Part shown: piece by piece, positions 1 through 6,442 of the stretch
How positions within the stretch are numbered: the stretch's first letter is position 1
Layout of the letters: each line of letters starts with the position of its first letter
Assembly (NCBI GenBank): GCA_910589135.1
Contig: CAJUSL010000053.1
Coordinates: forward strand, 1 to 9,743
From: an uncultured Eggerthellaceae bacterium
Lineage (GTDB): Bacteria > Actinomycetota > Coriobacteriia > Coriobacteriales > Eggerthellaceae
DNA length: 9,743 bases
Reading direction: 5' to 3'
Notes under the pieces: generated by a model
Database searches by the model: none
What the model saw: the letters and a program-made list of their open reading frames with translations, nothing else
Told to the model about the DNA's origin: nothing
Program-made: the position numbers and the translations under genes

Positions 1-497
1 ACCTCACGTTCAGCATCCCCACGCGCGGCACCATGGGCCTGAAGACGCGCCTTTTGAACGCCACGCACGGCGAGGCCATGCTGTTCCACCACTTCAAGGA
101 ATACGGCCCGTTCTCCGGCGAGATGGCCGGGCGTAAGAACGGCGGCATGATCGCCATGTCCACCGGCAAGGCCGTCGCATACGCGCTCGACACGCTACAG
201 GAGCGTGGGCGCTTGTTCGTGGGACCGGGCGACGAGTGCTACGAGGGCATGATCGTGGGCGAGTCGGCCAAGGAAGGCGACATGGTCGTCAACGTGGAAA
301 AGTCGAAGAACCTGGGCAACCAGCGTTCGTCCGGCGCCGACAAGGCCATCCAGCTCACGCCGCCCATCACGTTCACCCTGGAGGAGGCGCTGGAATACAT
401 CCAGGACGACGAGCTGGTGGAGGTCACCCCCGACAGCATCCGCCTGCGCAAGCGCCTGCTGTCCGCCACCGACCGCAAGAAGGCCGCCAAGAAGTAA
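1..497 (+). CDS. typA: Translational GTPase TypA/BipA, C-terminal end (5' truncated by window)
   Basis: Ribosome-associated GTPase of the EF-G/LepA superfamily, involved in ribosome assembly and stress or cold adaptation. Only the last ~164 residues are here; the frame is open from base 3 and enters the window as LTFSIPTRGTMGLKTRLL. This is the end of the EF-G-like domain followed by the BipA-specific C-terminal domain. Recognisable family blocks in order are a GE(M)AGRKNGG loop, GKAVAYALDTLQERGRLFVG, YEGMIVGE, a K-x-LGNQRSSGADKA segment, and the terminal LEYIQDDELVEVTPDSIRLRKRLL, which is nearly diagnostic. The protein ends in a short basic Lys/Ala tail, as usual. The G domain lies outside the window. 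No U-tract terminator follows the stop; the next 300 bases hold the large inverted repeat. Identification is very secure from the C-terminal motifs alone. Confidence 0.96.
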   Translation, partial: LTFSIPTRGTMGLKTRLLNATHGEAMLFHHFKEYGPFSGEMAGRKNGGMIAMSTGKAVAYALDTLQERGRLFVGPGDECYEGMIVGESAKEGDMVVNVEKSKNLGNQRSSGADKAIQLTPPITFTLEEALEYIQDDELVEVTPDSIRLRKRLLSATDRKKAAKK

Positions 498-549
498 CCA
501 AGGCGGGGCAGGGGATCCGGCGAAAGAGCGAAGGCGACTTATAGCCAAA

Positions 550-785
550 GGAGCCGAGAAATCCACTCGGGAGGAGCGGAAGTTCCGCGCTCTCCGACAG
601 GCTCGGCTCCCGTGGTGTGGGTTTTGGCGGAGGTTCTGCGGAACTCGGCGACGCTTCGCGACGCCTCAAACAGTCCTCGAACCCCATCTCCGCCAAAACC
701 CACACCACAGCCTCGCAAACGGATTCGCTGCGGAAGTTCCGCTCCTCCCGAGTTAGTTCGAGGCGACGATGCGAGAAGCCGAGCC
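550..785. repeat. Large nested inverted-repeat element in the typA-traX gap
   Basis: This fills most of the 327-base gap after typA. An outer pair of 24-base arms (565-588 and 730-753; ACTCGGGAGGAGCGG at the left end) is complementary except at one central base. Nested inside is a perfect 21-bp pair (612-632 with 688-708; left arm begins GTGGTGTGGGTTTTGG). The 55-base interior holds two more hairpins: 633-644 (GTTC-TGCG-GAAC) and 647-665 (GGCG.CGC stem). A further 9-bp pairing, 550-558 with 602-610 (GGAGCCGAG/CTCGGCTCC), crosses the outer stem, so alternative folds or a pseudoknot are possible. AGCCGAG recurs at 777-783. Because of the symmetry, short frames on both strands begin MVWVLAE; I regard them as by-products, not genes. 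It could be a MITE-like or REP/BIME-like dispersed element or a structured RNA. No target-site duplication was found. Confidence 0.8.
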
Positions 786-812
786 TTTCACCGGATCCCC
801 TCGCCTCTCCGT

Positions 813-818
813 TAGAAT
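813..818 (+). promoter_or_regulatory. -10 element (TAGAAT) for a leaderless traX-family mRNA
   Basis: TAGAAT matches the TANNNT -10 pattern and 5 of 6 bases of TATAAT. Only six bases (ATCCCC) separate it from the ATG at 825, so transcription would start at or within a base or two of the start codon. No Shine-Dalgarno sequence is present upstream of the ATG. No convincing -35 hexamer is seen at 16-18 bp. Leaderless transcripts are common in Actinomycetota, which fits, but the call is inference from spacing. Confidence 0.45.
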
Positions 819-824
819 ATCCCC

Positions 825-1673
825 ATGTCGCACCGCAACTCGCACATAACGTCGTTCGTCCTGAAAATCGCCGCCATCGTTGGCATGACGGCGAACCATG
901 TGGCCCACGTCATGGGGCCCCTCATGCCGTGGGAGGCCACGCTGGTGCTGTACAGCTTCGGCGGCGTCACGTACCCCATCATGGCGTTCCTGCTGGTAAT
1001 CGGGTACCGCCACACCTCCAACGTCCGAAGGTACGCGTCGCGGCTGTTCCTGTTCGCGCTTGCCTCGCAGATCCCGTTCACGCTGTGCTTCGGCTGGGGC
1101 CCGTTCCCTATTCCGCGGCTGAACGTGCTGTTCACGCTGCTCATCGGCCTGGGGCTTCTGTGGGTGCGCGACCATGCGAAGAACGACGCGCTGTTCTTCC
1201 TGGCATTCGTCGCAGGCGTTGCGGCGAGCTACTTCTGCGACTGGGCGATCTCAGGGCCCATCCTGGTGGTGCTGTTCTACACGCTGCGCAACCGCAACGT
1301 ATGGGGAATCGTGCTCACCATGGCGTTCCTTTATATGTATGTGCTGGCCCCCAACGCACTCGACATCGGCGACCAGATCCAGCGCGGCATGGTTTCGGCG
1401 CAGAACGCCTTCGACCAGAACCTCGCGCACAACCTCGACATCGTCTACGTCACGGGAATCCCCATCCACCTGTACAACGGGCTGATGAACACCATCGCAA
1501 GCATGGGCTACGCACTTGTCGGCTTCACGCTGGCCACCGTGCTCATATGCCGGTACAACGGTCAGCGCGGGCGCTCCATGAAGTGGTTCTTCTACGCCTA
1601 TTACCCGGCCCATCTGCTCGTCATCTGGCTGCTGAACGAAGTGTTAACCACGCTGCAGCCGGCCTTGCATTAA
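825..1673 (+). CDS. TraX-family integral membrane protein
   Basis: A 282-residue polytopic membrane protein of the TraX family (PF05857), named after the F-plasmid pilin acetylase; chromosomal homologues have no settled function. Family blocks are visible in order: LKIAAIVGMTANHVAHV in the first membrane segment (residues 13-29), the long motif GGVTYPIMAFLLVIGYRHTSNVRRY (46-70) followed by RLFLFALASQIPF (73-85), RLNVLFTLLIGLGLLW (98-113), HLYNGLM (215-221), and the C-terminal KWFFYAYYPAHLLVIWLL (253-270). I estimate eight or nine hydrophobic segments. Most relatives I recall have Asp-His in the first block; here it is Asn24-His25. The start is the first ATG fitting the family N-terminus. It lacks a ribosome-binding site and sits just after a -10-like sequence, suggesting leaderless translation. 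The gene stands alone, with no conjugation genes nearby, so a pilin role is unlikely. The family call is firm; the substrate is unknown. Confidence 0.88.
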   Translation: MSHRNSHITSFVLKIAAIVGMTANHVAHVMGPLMPWEATLVLYSFGGVTYPIMAFLLVIGYRHTSNVRRYASRLFLFALASQIPFTLCFGWGPFPIPRLNVLFTLLIGLGLLWVRDHAKNDALFFLAFVAGVAASYFCDWAISGPILVVLFYTLRNRNVWGIVLTMAFLYMYVLAPNALDIGDQIQRGMVSAQNAFDQNLAHNLDIVYVTGIPIHLYNGLMNTIASMGYALVGFTLATVLICRYNGQRGRSMKWFFYAYYPAHLLVIWLLNEVLTTLQPALH

Positions 1674-1684
1674 GATAGAGGGAA

Positions 1685-1742
1685 GCGCTTCGGCGGGCGG
1701 GCCGCCCCGAAGGCCCCGGCACGTGCCAGCAGCCGGAAGCGC
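1685..1742 (+). promoter_or_regulatory. GC-rich structured leader with competing hairpins upstream of the aminotransferase
   Basis: Three overlapping stems occupy the 96-base spacer. Stem A pairs CTTCGG (1688-1693) with CCGAAG (1707-1712). Stem B pairs GCGCTTC (1685-1691) with GAAGCGC (1736-1742), extended by GGC/GCC across a one-base bulge. The perfect palindrome GGCACGTGCC lies at 1718-1727. Stems A and B share the CTTC strand and cannot both form, the arrangement expected of an attenuator or switch, but no U-tract follows. The ribosome-binding site (AAGGAG, 1757-1762) lies outside both stems. It could equally be a 3' processing or stabilising structure for the traX-family transcript. Confidence 0.35.
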
Positions 1743-1769
1743 GCAACACGCAAACCAAGGAGCAGACCA

Positions 1770-3083
1770 GTGCCTCATTCAGCTCATTTGGAATTCGACA
1801 CGTCCCACGACCGCGTGGCCACCCGCGTCAAGAAACTGCGCTCGTCACCGGTGCGCGACCTGTTTTCCGCAGCCACCCGCCCCGACGTCATCTCGCTGTC
1901 GGGCGGCATGCCCGACGTGTCGCTGATTCCCTACGACGCCATCCGTCAGGCAACCGACGCGGTGCTCGACGACGACGCCTTGCGCGCCGTGGCACTGCAG
2001 TACGGCTCGACCGACGGCGCGCCGGGCATGAAGCAGGTCGTGTGCGACCTGATGCGCGACATCGGCGTGCGCTGCAACACCGAGCAGGTATTTCTCACCT
2101 CCGGCGCGCAGCAGGCGCTCGCGCTCATCGCCAAGGCGTTCCTCGACCCGGGCGACATCGTCATCACCGAAGGCCCCACCTACCTCACGGCGCTGTCGGC
2201 GTTCAACGCCTACGAGCCCGAGGTGATCACCATCCCGTTCGACGACGAAGGCATGCGCATCGACCTGCTGGAGGAAACGCTCGAGCGCCTGGGCAAGGGC
2301 AATCCGCGCCTGAAGTTCATCTACACCATCCCCAACTTCCAGAACCCCGGCGGCGTGACCATGTCGGATGCGCGCCGCAGGCGCCTGATCGAACTCGTGG
2401 ACGAATACAAGGTCATGCTGCTGGAAGACGACCCCTACGGCCGTCTGCGCTACGAAGGCGGCCATCAGGTGCCGCTGAAGGCGATGGACTCGCGCGTGGT
2501 GTACCTGGGCACCATCTCGAAGACGATGGCACCGGGGCTGCGCGTGGGCTGGATCGTCGCGCCGCACCACGTGCTGGCCAAGATCAACCTGGTGAAACAG
2601 GGCACCGACCTGTGCTGCAGCTCGTTCGACCAGGCGCTGGTCGAGCACTACTTCACGGACACGAACTGGCAGAAGGTGCTGCAAGGGTTCATCAAGGTGT
2701 ACGGCGAGCGCCGCCAGGCGATGCTGGACGCTCTGGAGGAATTCTTCCCGCCAGAAGCCAGCTGGACGCGTCCCGAAGGCGGCTTCTTCGTGTGGGTGAC
2801 GCTGCCCGAATACGTCGACACGGGCTCGATGCTTCCCGAGGCTCTGGAGGCCGGCGTGACGTACGTGCCCGGCGACTCGTTCTTCCCCGAGGGGAAGATG
2901 GGCAAGAACTGCATGCGCATCAACTTCAGCTACGAGTCGCCCGAGAATATTCGCGAGGCGATCCGCAGGCTTGCCGAGGTCATCGAGGCGAAGCTTGAAC
3001 TGTACCGCGTGTTCATCGAGGCAGGAGCCATCAAGCCCGACGAGGCGCCCAAGCTGGAGCATCCGAAGGGCAGAAACGCGTGA
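1770..3083 (+). CDS. PLP-dependent aminotransferase, class I/II (fold type I; LysN/ARO8/MocR-domain-like)
   Basis: A 437-residue cytosolic aminotransferase of the AAT_I superfamily, closest in motif pattern to 2-aminoadipate/aromatic aminotransferases and to the catalytic half of MocR regulators, but without the winged-helix domain. Visible features: SLSGGMPD (43-49) near the N-terminus, the phosphate-binding SGAQQAL (111-117), NFQNPGG (189-195; Asn192 contacts the cofactor oxygen), DDPYGRLRYEG (220-230; Asp221 faces the pyridine nitrogen, Tyr223), the Schiff-base lysine in GTISKTMAPGLRVGW (Lys251, Arg258), and CMRINFS (Arg383, binds the substrate carboxylate). All catalytic residues are intact. 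The start is GTG at 1770, seven bases after a good AAGGAG; no better upstream start was seen. A charged, proline-containing tail (residues ~417-437) extends beyond the usual fold. The ligase gene follows after 91 bases, on the same strand. The substrate cannot be told from sequence; aromatic, branched-chain or 2-aminoadipate are all possible. Confidence 0.9.
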   Translation: MPHSAHLEFDTSHDRVATRVKKLRSSPVRDLFSAATRPDVISLSGGMPDVSLIPYDAIRQATDAVLDDDALRAVALQYGSTDGAPGMKQVVCDLMRDIGVRCNTEQVFLTSGAQQALALIAKAFLDPGDIVITEGPTYLTALSAFNAYEPEVITIPFDDEGMRIDLLEETLERLGKGNPRLKFIYTIPNFQNPGGVTMSDARRRRLIELVDEYKVMLLEDDPYGRLRYEGGHQVPLKAMDSRVVYLGTISKTMAPGLRVGWIVAPHHVLAKINLVKQGTDLCCSSFDQALVEHYFTDTNWQKVLQGFIKVYGERRQAMLDALEEFFPPEASWTRPEGGFFVWVTLPEYVDTGSMLPEALEAGVTYVPGDSFFPEGKMGKNCMRINFSYESPENIREAIRRLAEVIEAKLELYRVFIEAGAIKPDEAPKLEHPKGRNA

Positions 3084-3174
3084 CGGGCGCGTCGAGGGCG
3101 TTCGCTTTTGGCATGCAGCCCCCGACACACCGGCACACCATAAGCAGGTCCTGCATGACAGACGAGGAGAGACA

Positions 3175-4185
3175 ATGGGTTTGAAAGTTGCCGTTTTGAT
3201 GGGTGGCTCGTCGTTCGAGCGCGAGTTCTCGCTGGAAAGCGGAAAGCGCGTGTGCGACGCGCTGGAGGAGGCCGGCCACAAGGTGGTGCCGCTCGACACG
3301 AACAGCGAGCTGGTGCCGACGCTGCGCAGCGAGAAGCCCGACGTAGTGTACAGCGCGCTTCACGGAAAGCACGGCGAGGACGGCACCATTCAAAGCCTGC
3401 TGGAGTTCCTGGGCATTCCGTTCGTCGGCTCGCCCGCAAGCGTCTGCCACCGCGCGTACAACAAGGATGCGCTGCATTCCAGCCTGGCGAAATACCGCGA
3501 CCTGACCGGCGAGGACGGCATCGCCTCCTGGCCGCAAGGCGTGTTCCTGTCCCGAGACGCCTTCCAGGAAATGGGTGCGGCCACCGCGCTCGACCTGGTG
3601 GCCGAGCGTGTTGCCGGCGGCTATCCCGTGGCGGTCAAGCCGGCCCACGGCGGCAGCGCGCTGGGCGTGCACAAGGTGGAGTCGCAGGAGCAGCTGGGCG
3701 AGGCAATCCTCGACGCGCTTTCGTACGACACCGCCGTCAACATCGAGCAGTGGATCGAGGGCGTCGAGCTTTCCGTGTCCATCCTGGGCACCGGTTGGGA
3801 CGCGCATGCGCTGCCGCCGGTGGAAATCGTGCCGGAGGGGCAATTCTTCGATGCCGCCGCGCGCCTTGACGCCGACCTCGTGGAGTTCCGCTGCCCGCCG
3901 CGCCCGGAGTCGCTTTCCGACGACCCGGTGCAGGCGGAAGGCATCCGCGCCGAGATAGAGCGCGCCGCCCTCGAGGTGTACCGCGCCTACAGCGTGCGCG
4001 ACCTCGGCCGCATCGACATGATCTGGGACGGCGCGCAGGCCAAGTGCTTCGAAATCGACGTGTCCCCCGGCATGACCAACCATTCGTTGTTCCCGCTGTC
4101 GTGCGAGACAGCCGGCCTGTCGATGTCGGCCGTGCTCGACGAGCTGGTTCAGGTCGCTGCCGGCCGTGCGGCATTCCAGCTGTAG
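3175..4185 (+). CDS. D-alanine--D-alanine ligase family protein (ATP-grasp), atypical acceptor loop
   Basis: A 336-residue ATP-grasp ligase, a usual length for Ddl, which joins two D-amino acids for peptidoglycan precursors in the cytoplasm. Motifs in order: LMGGSSFEREFSLESG (8-23; Glu15), ALHGKHGEDG (61-70; His63), PVAVKPAHGGSALGV (151-165; Lys155 and Ser161), GRIDM (278-282; Arg279, Asp281) and FEIDVSPGMTNHSLFP (292-307; Glu293). Compared with E. coli DdlB, recalled from memory, the omega loop YDYEAKY aligns without gaps to FDAAARL (225-231): Lys215 becomes Arg230 and Tyr216 becomes Leu231. The third metal ligand Asn272 becomes Asp295, and Ser151 becomes Ala162. It may be a true Ddl of a divergent branch or a ligase with another acceptor, so no gene symbol is given. 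The ATG at 3175 is chosen for GAGGAG five bases upstream and a canonical N-terminus. It may be co-transcribed with the aminotransferase. Confidence 0.88.
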   Translation: MGLKVAVLMGGSSFEREFSLESGKRVCDALEEAGHKVVPLDTNSELVPTLRSEKPDVVYSALHGKHGEDGTIQSLLEFLGIPFVGSPASVCHRAYNKDALHSSLAKYRDLTGEDGIASWPQGVFLSRDAFQEMGAATALDLVAERVAGGYPVAVKPAHGGSALGVHKVESQEQLGEAILDALSYDTAVNIEQWIEGVELSVSILGTGWDAHALPPVEIVPEGQFFDAAARLDADLVEFRCPPRPESLSDDPVQAEGIRAEIERAALEVYRAYSVRDLGRIDMIWDGAQAKCFEIDVSPGMTNHSLFPLSCETAGLSMSAVLDELVQVAAGRAAFQL

Positions 4186-4336
4186 CTGCGAACCTGCGAG
4201 CAGGGCCACAACCACAACTCGGCCAGCATCACCCGTGGCGGCACAACCATCCGCAGGCCGCGAGGTACGATTCCAAATGCGGGCAAATTGCAGTGAATTT
4301 TAAACCGCATGGAAAGCGAATGCCAAGAGTCGGGCT
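4186..4336. other. Non-coding stretch after the ligase gene; nothing recognised
   Basis: The first 150 bases of the gap between the ligase stop and the inverted-repeat element. It becomes A/T-richer towards 4280-4310 (GTGAATTTTAAACCG). Reading frames through it are continuations or shadows with no protein-like pattern. I see no U-tracted hairpin close to the ligase stop, so the first recognisable terminator for that transcript is the hairpin at 4553-4593. Confidence 0.6.
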
Positions 4337-4519
4337 CTCCGTGGACAAAAATTGCGGAAATCGGTGTTTTTGGGAATGTCCGAGCGCGAAAAAGGCTCGT
4401 CGCCAAAAGCGCTGCTCTACGAAACCCCAGGTAGAGGCGTTGCGGGGTATTGCGATCATGCAAAAGCAGGTCGAAAACGCTCGCAATAGCACCGATTTCC
4501 GCAATTTTTGTCCACGAAG
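4337..4519. repeat. Long inverted-repeat element (26-bp perfect arms) with internal hairpins
   Basis: Within the 456-base gap between the convergent ligase and symporter genes. Arms 4341-4366 (GTGGACAAAAATTGCGG at the left end) and 4490-4515 are perfectly complementary over 26 bp. One more pair joins 4340 with 4516, and CT (4337-4338) with AG (4518-4519) beyond one mismatch. The stem resumes inward with CGAGCG (4381-4386) against CGCTCG (4478-4483). A 6-bp hairpin CTCTAC/GTAGAG (4415-4420, 4431-4436) with a 10-base loop sits near the centre. A local alternative is CGAGC/GCTCG (4381-4385, 4395-4399). Both strands read VDKNCGNRC in one frame because of the symmetry; no credible gene fits. There is no target-site duplication beside the arms. 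It is a candidate MITE-like element or structured RNA. Confidence 0.8.
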
Positions 4520-4552
4520 CCGCTGTTTTTTGGCATCGACGCCAACGTCAGC

Positions 4553-4593
4553 GCAAAATACGCCATTAGATGCGCTCTAATGGCGTATTTTGC
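4553..4593. terminator. Bidirectional Rho-independent terminator between convergent genes
   Basis: A perfect 18-bp stem (4553-4570 with 4576-4593; left arm GCAAAATACGCCATTAGA) closes a five-base loop TGCGC. The stem's lower part is AAAATA/TATTTT, so either strand gives a U-rich 3' side; the plus strand continues GCTTTTAGG. It lies 48 bases past the symporter stop (minus strand) and 367 past the ligase stop (plus strand), the right place to end both transcripts. Confidence 0.85.
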
Positions 4594-4641
4594 TTTTAGG
4601 AATAAGGCGGGGCAACGGTCGCGCTCGCCCTTTTTCGTCAT

Positions 4642-6285
4642 CTAACTGCTTTTGACGGTGTCGATCGCTTCCTGCACCTTCGGCGCAATGTCCTCACCAT
4701 GCTGCTCGGAAAACTCGGCCGTGCCAGGCTCGGGCATCCCGTCCGCCTCCTCGGCCTCCACCATGCGCTCGTAAGCGCGGTCGCTCTCCGACTTGGCCGA
4801 CGGCGGCTCGATGGGGAACTCCTTGGCGGGCGTGAACAGGCTCACCACCGGCACGATGACCAGCGAGACGATCATGCACAGCGCGCCGCAGTTGATGGGG
4901 CTGGCGATCAGCGGCGTGCCCGCGAAGCCCATGCACATATTGACCGCGGTCAGCCCGACACCGAACGCAAACGAGCACCACACGGCCGCCTTCGACACCT
5001 TCTTCTTGTACAGGCCCCAGAGGAACGGCCCCAGGAACGCGCCGGCCAGCGCGCCCCACGAGTAGCCCATCAGCTGGGCGATGAACACGATGGACGAGTG
5101 GTACTGCAAAAGCGCGATGGCCGCCGAGATGACAACGAACGCCACCAACAGCAGGCGCATCGACACGAGCTGTTGCTTCTCGTTCATCTTCTTGACGACG
5201 TTGCCCTTGATGAAGTCGATGGTCAGCGTGGACGAGGACGTGAGCACGAGCGAGCTGAGCGTCGACATGGACGCCGACAGCACCAGTACGATGACCAGGC
5301 CGATCAGCACGTCTGGCAGCGTCGACAACATGGTGGGAATCACCGAGTCGTAAATGGGCGTGCCATTGGCGGCGTATTCGATCTGCCCGCTGTACAGGCG
5401 CCCGAAGCCGCCGAGGAAGTACGACCCGCCGGCCACCACGAACGCGAAGATGGTGGAGATGATCGCGCCCTGCTTCACCGCCGGGCCGCTCTTGATGGCG
5501 TAGAACTTCTGCACCATCTGCGGCAGTCCCCACGTGCCCAGCGACGTCAGCACCACCACGCCGAGCAGGTTGAACAAATCGGGTCCGAAGAAGCTGACGA
5601 ACGGCCCCGCCATCGACGACCCCTCGGCGGAAATCTGCGACAGCTGCACGACGGCCTCCGAGAAGCCGCCGTTGCTCATCACGACCGCCACGATCACCGC
5701 CGTGATGCCCAGCAGCATCACGATGCCCTGGATGAAGTCGTTCATCACCGTGGCCATGTAACCGCCGACGATCACGTAGATGCATGTGACCAGCGCCATG
5801 CCGATGACGCACACGTCGTACGGCAGGTCGAACGCCATGCCGAACAGGCGCGACAGGCCGTTGTACACGCTGGCCGTGTACGGGATCAGGAACACGAAGA
5901 TGATGGCCGCCGCTGCGATGCGCAGCGCCTTGGAATCGTAGCGCTTGCCGAAGAACTCCGGCATGGTCTGGGCGCCCAGGCGGTGCGTCATCTCGCGCGT
6001 GCGCGGCCCCAGCACCCACCAGGCCAGAAGCGACCCCAGGATGGCGTTGCCGATGCCAGCCCACGTGGCCGCGATGCCGTACTTGAAGCCGAACTGCCCG
6101 GCGTAGCCGACGAACACCACCGCCGAGAAGTAGCTGGTGCCATAGGCGAACGCGCTCATCCACGGACCCACCTTGCGCCCGCCCAGCAAAAAGCCGTCCA
6201 CCGTCTTCGTGGAGCGGCGACAATAGACGCCGACGCCCACCGCCACGGCGACGAAAACCAGCACCAACGCGATCTTTGAAACCAT
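4642..6285 (-). CDS. Sodium:solute symporter (SSS family, PutP/PanF-like)
   Basis: A 547-residue inner-membrane Na+-coupled importer of the solute:sodium symporter family. About 13 hydrophobic segments are visible, beginning with residues 4-20. Family landmarks: STKTVDGFLLGGRKVGPW (25-42) before membrane segment 2, AYGTSYFSAVVFVGYAG (47-63), the signature IVGGYMATVMNDFIQGIVM (172-190), the GTWGLPQMVQKFYAIKS block (250-266), and SASMSTLSSLVLTSSSTLTIDF (337-358), where Ser341/Thr342 match the Na2-site serine and threonine of PutP. The C-terminal ~60 residues are hydrophilic and acidic, probably cytoplasmic. The ATG at 6285 follows AAGGGGG at five bases. The gene is monocistronic: a terminator hairpin separates it from the small minus-strand gene upstream, and another lies just downstream. 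Neighbours do not reveal the substrate; amino acids, pantothenate or other organic anions are possible. The family is certain, the substrate not. Confidence 0.93.
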   Translation of the reverse strand: MVSKIALVLVFVAVAVGVGVYCRRSTKTVDGFLLGGRKVGPWMSAFAYGTSYFSAVVFVGYAGQFGFKYGIAATWAGIGNAILGSLLAWWVLGPRTREMTHRLGAQTMPEFFGKRYDSKALRIAAAAIIFVFLIPYTASVYNGLSRLFGMAFDLPYDVCVIGMALVTCIYVIVGGYMATVMNDFIQGIVMLLGITAVIVAVVMSNGGFSEAVVQLSQISAEGSSMAGPFVSFFGPDLFNLLGVVVLTSLGTWGLPQMVQKFYAIKSGPAVKQGAIISTIFAFVVAGGSYFLGGFGRLYSGQIEYAANGTPIYDSVIPTMLSTLPDVLIGLVIVLVLSASMSTLSSLVLTSSSTLTIDFIKGNVVKKMNEKQQLVSMRLLLVAFVVISAAIALLQYHSSIVFIAQLMGYSWGALAGAFLGPFLWGLYKKKVSKAAVWCSFAFGVGLTAVNMCMGFAGTPLIASPINCGALCMIVSLVIVPVVSLFTPAKEFPIEPPSAKSESDRAYERMVEAEEADGMPEPGTAEFSEQHGEDIAPKVQEAIDTVKSS

Positions 6286-6405
6286 CTCATCCCCCTTGTG
6301 TTACCTGCCGACGTTGCCCGGCACGACCCTCTGGCTGCGCACCGGGACGCAACGCGAATTTGTTACAGAGACTTGGAAGCTGGGCACGCGAAACGGCGCA
6401 GGGCA

Positions 6406-6442
6406 TTAAAAAAAGCACCCGGTCCGTGGAACCGCGTGCTTT
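6406..6442 (-). terminator. Rho-independent terminator of the small minus-strand gene
   Basis: Read on the minus strand: AAAGCAC (complement of 6436-6442), a further GC-rich inner stem with one mismatch and a three-base CAC loop, then GTGCTTT (complement of 6412-6418) running into a tract of seven T (6414 down to 6408). The stop codon of the small open frame overlaps the base of the hairpin by one base. The plus strand has no T-tract after the stem, so it acts on minus-strand transcription only. Confidence 0.8.

Noticed and set aside
550..785. Target-site duplication or insertion-sequence ends at either palindromic element
   Set aside because: Flanks were compared by eye: AGCCGAG at 552-558 and 777-783 is not adjacent to the arm ends, and no direct repeat borders 4337-4519.
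424..815. Two short frames on opposite strands (424-708 minus, 612-815 plus) both beginning MVWVLAE
   Set aside because: The shared start is forced by the palindrome at 612-632/688-708. Neither has a ribosome-binding site or protein-like continuation.
617..1678. 353-residue plus-strand frame overlapping the TraX-family gene
   Set aside because: Out of frame with the real membrane protein and Arg/His/Pro/Ala-rich, a frame shadow.
1845..3299. 484-residue open frame on the minus strand
   Set aside because: It lies antisense to the aminotransferase, which has all catalytic motifs. The translation is His/Val/Arg/Gln-rich with no family pattern, typical of antisense frames in high-GC coding DNA.
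3031..4215. 394-residue minus-strand frame
   Set aside because: Antisense to the ligase gene, with skewed composition and no motifs.
4044..4580. 178-residue plus-strand frame running through the 4186-4641 gap
   Set aside because: It starts inside the ligase gene in another frame and runs through the inverted repeat; the Cys/Arg-rich text is a by-product of the element.
4699..6279. 526-residue plus-strand frame
   Set aside because: Antisense to the symporter; extremely rich in Arg, His, Gln and Asp, with no hydrophobic core.
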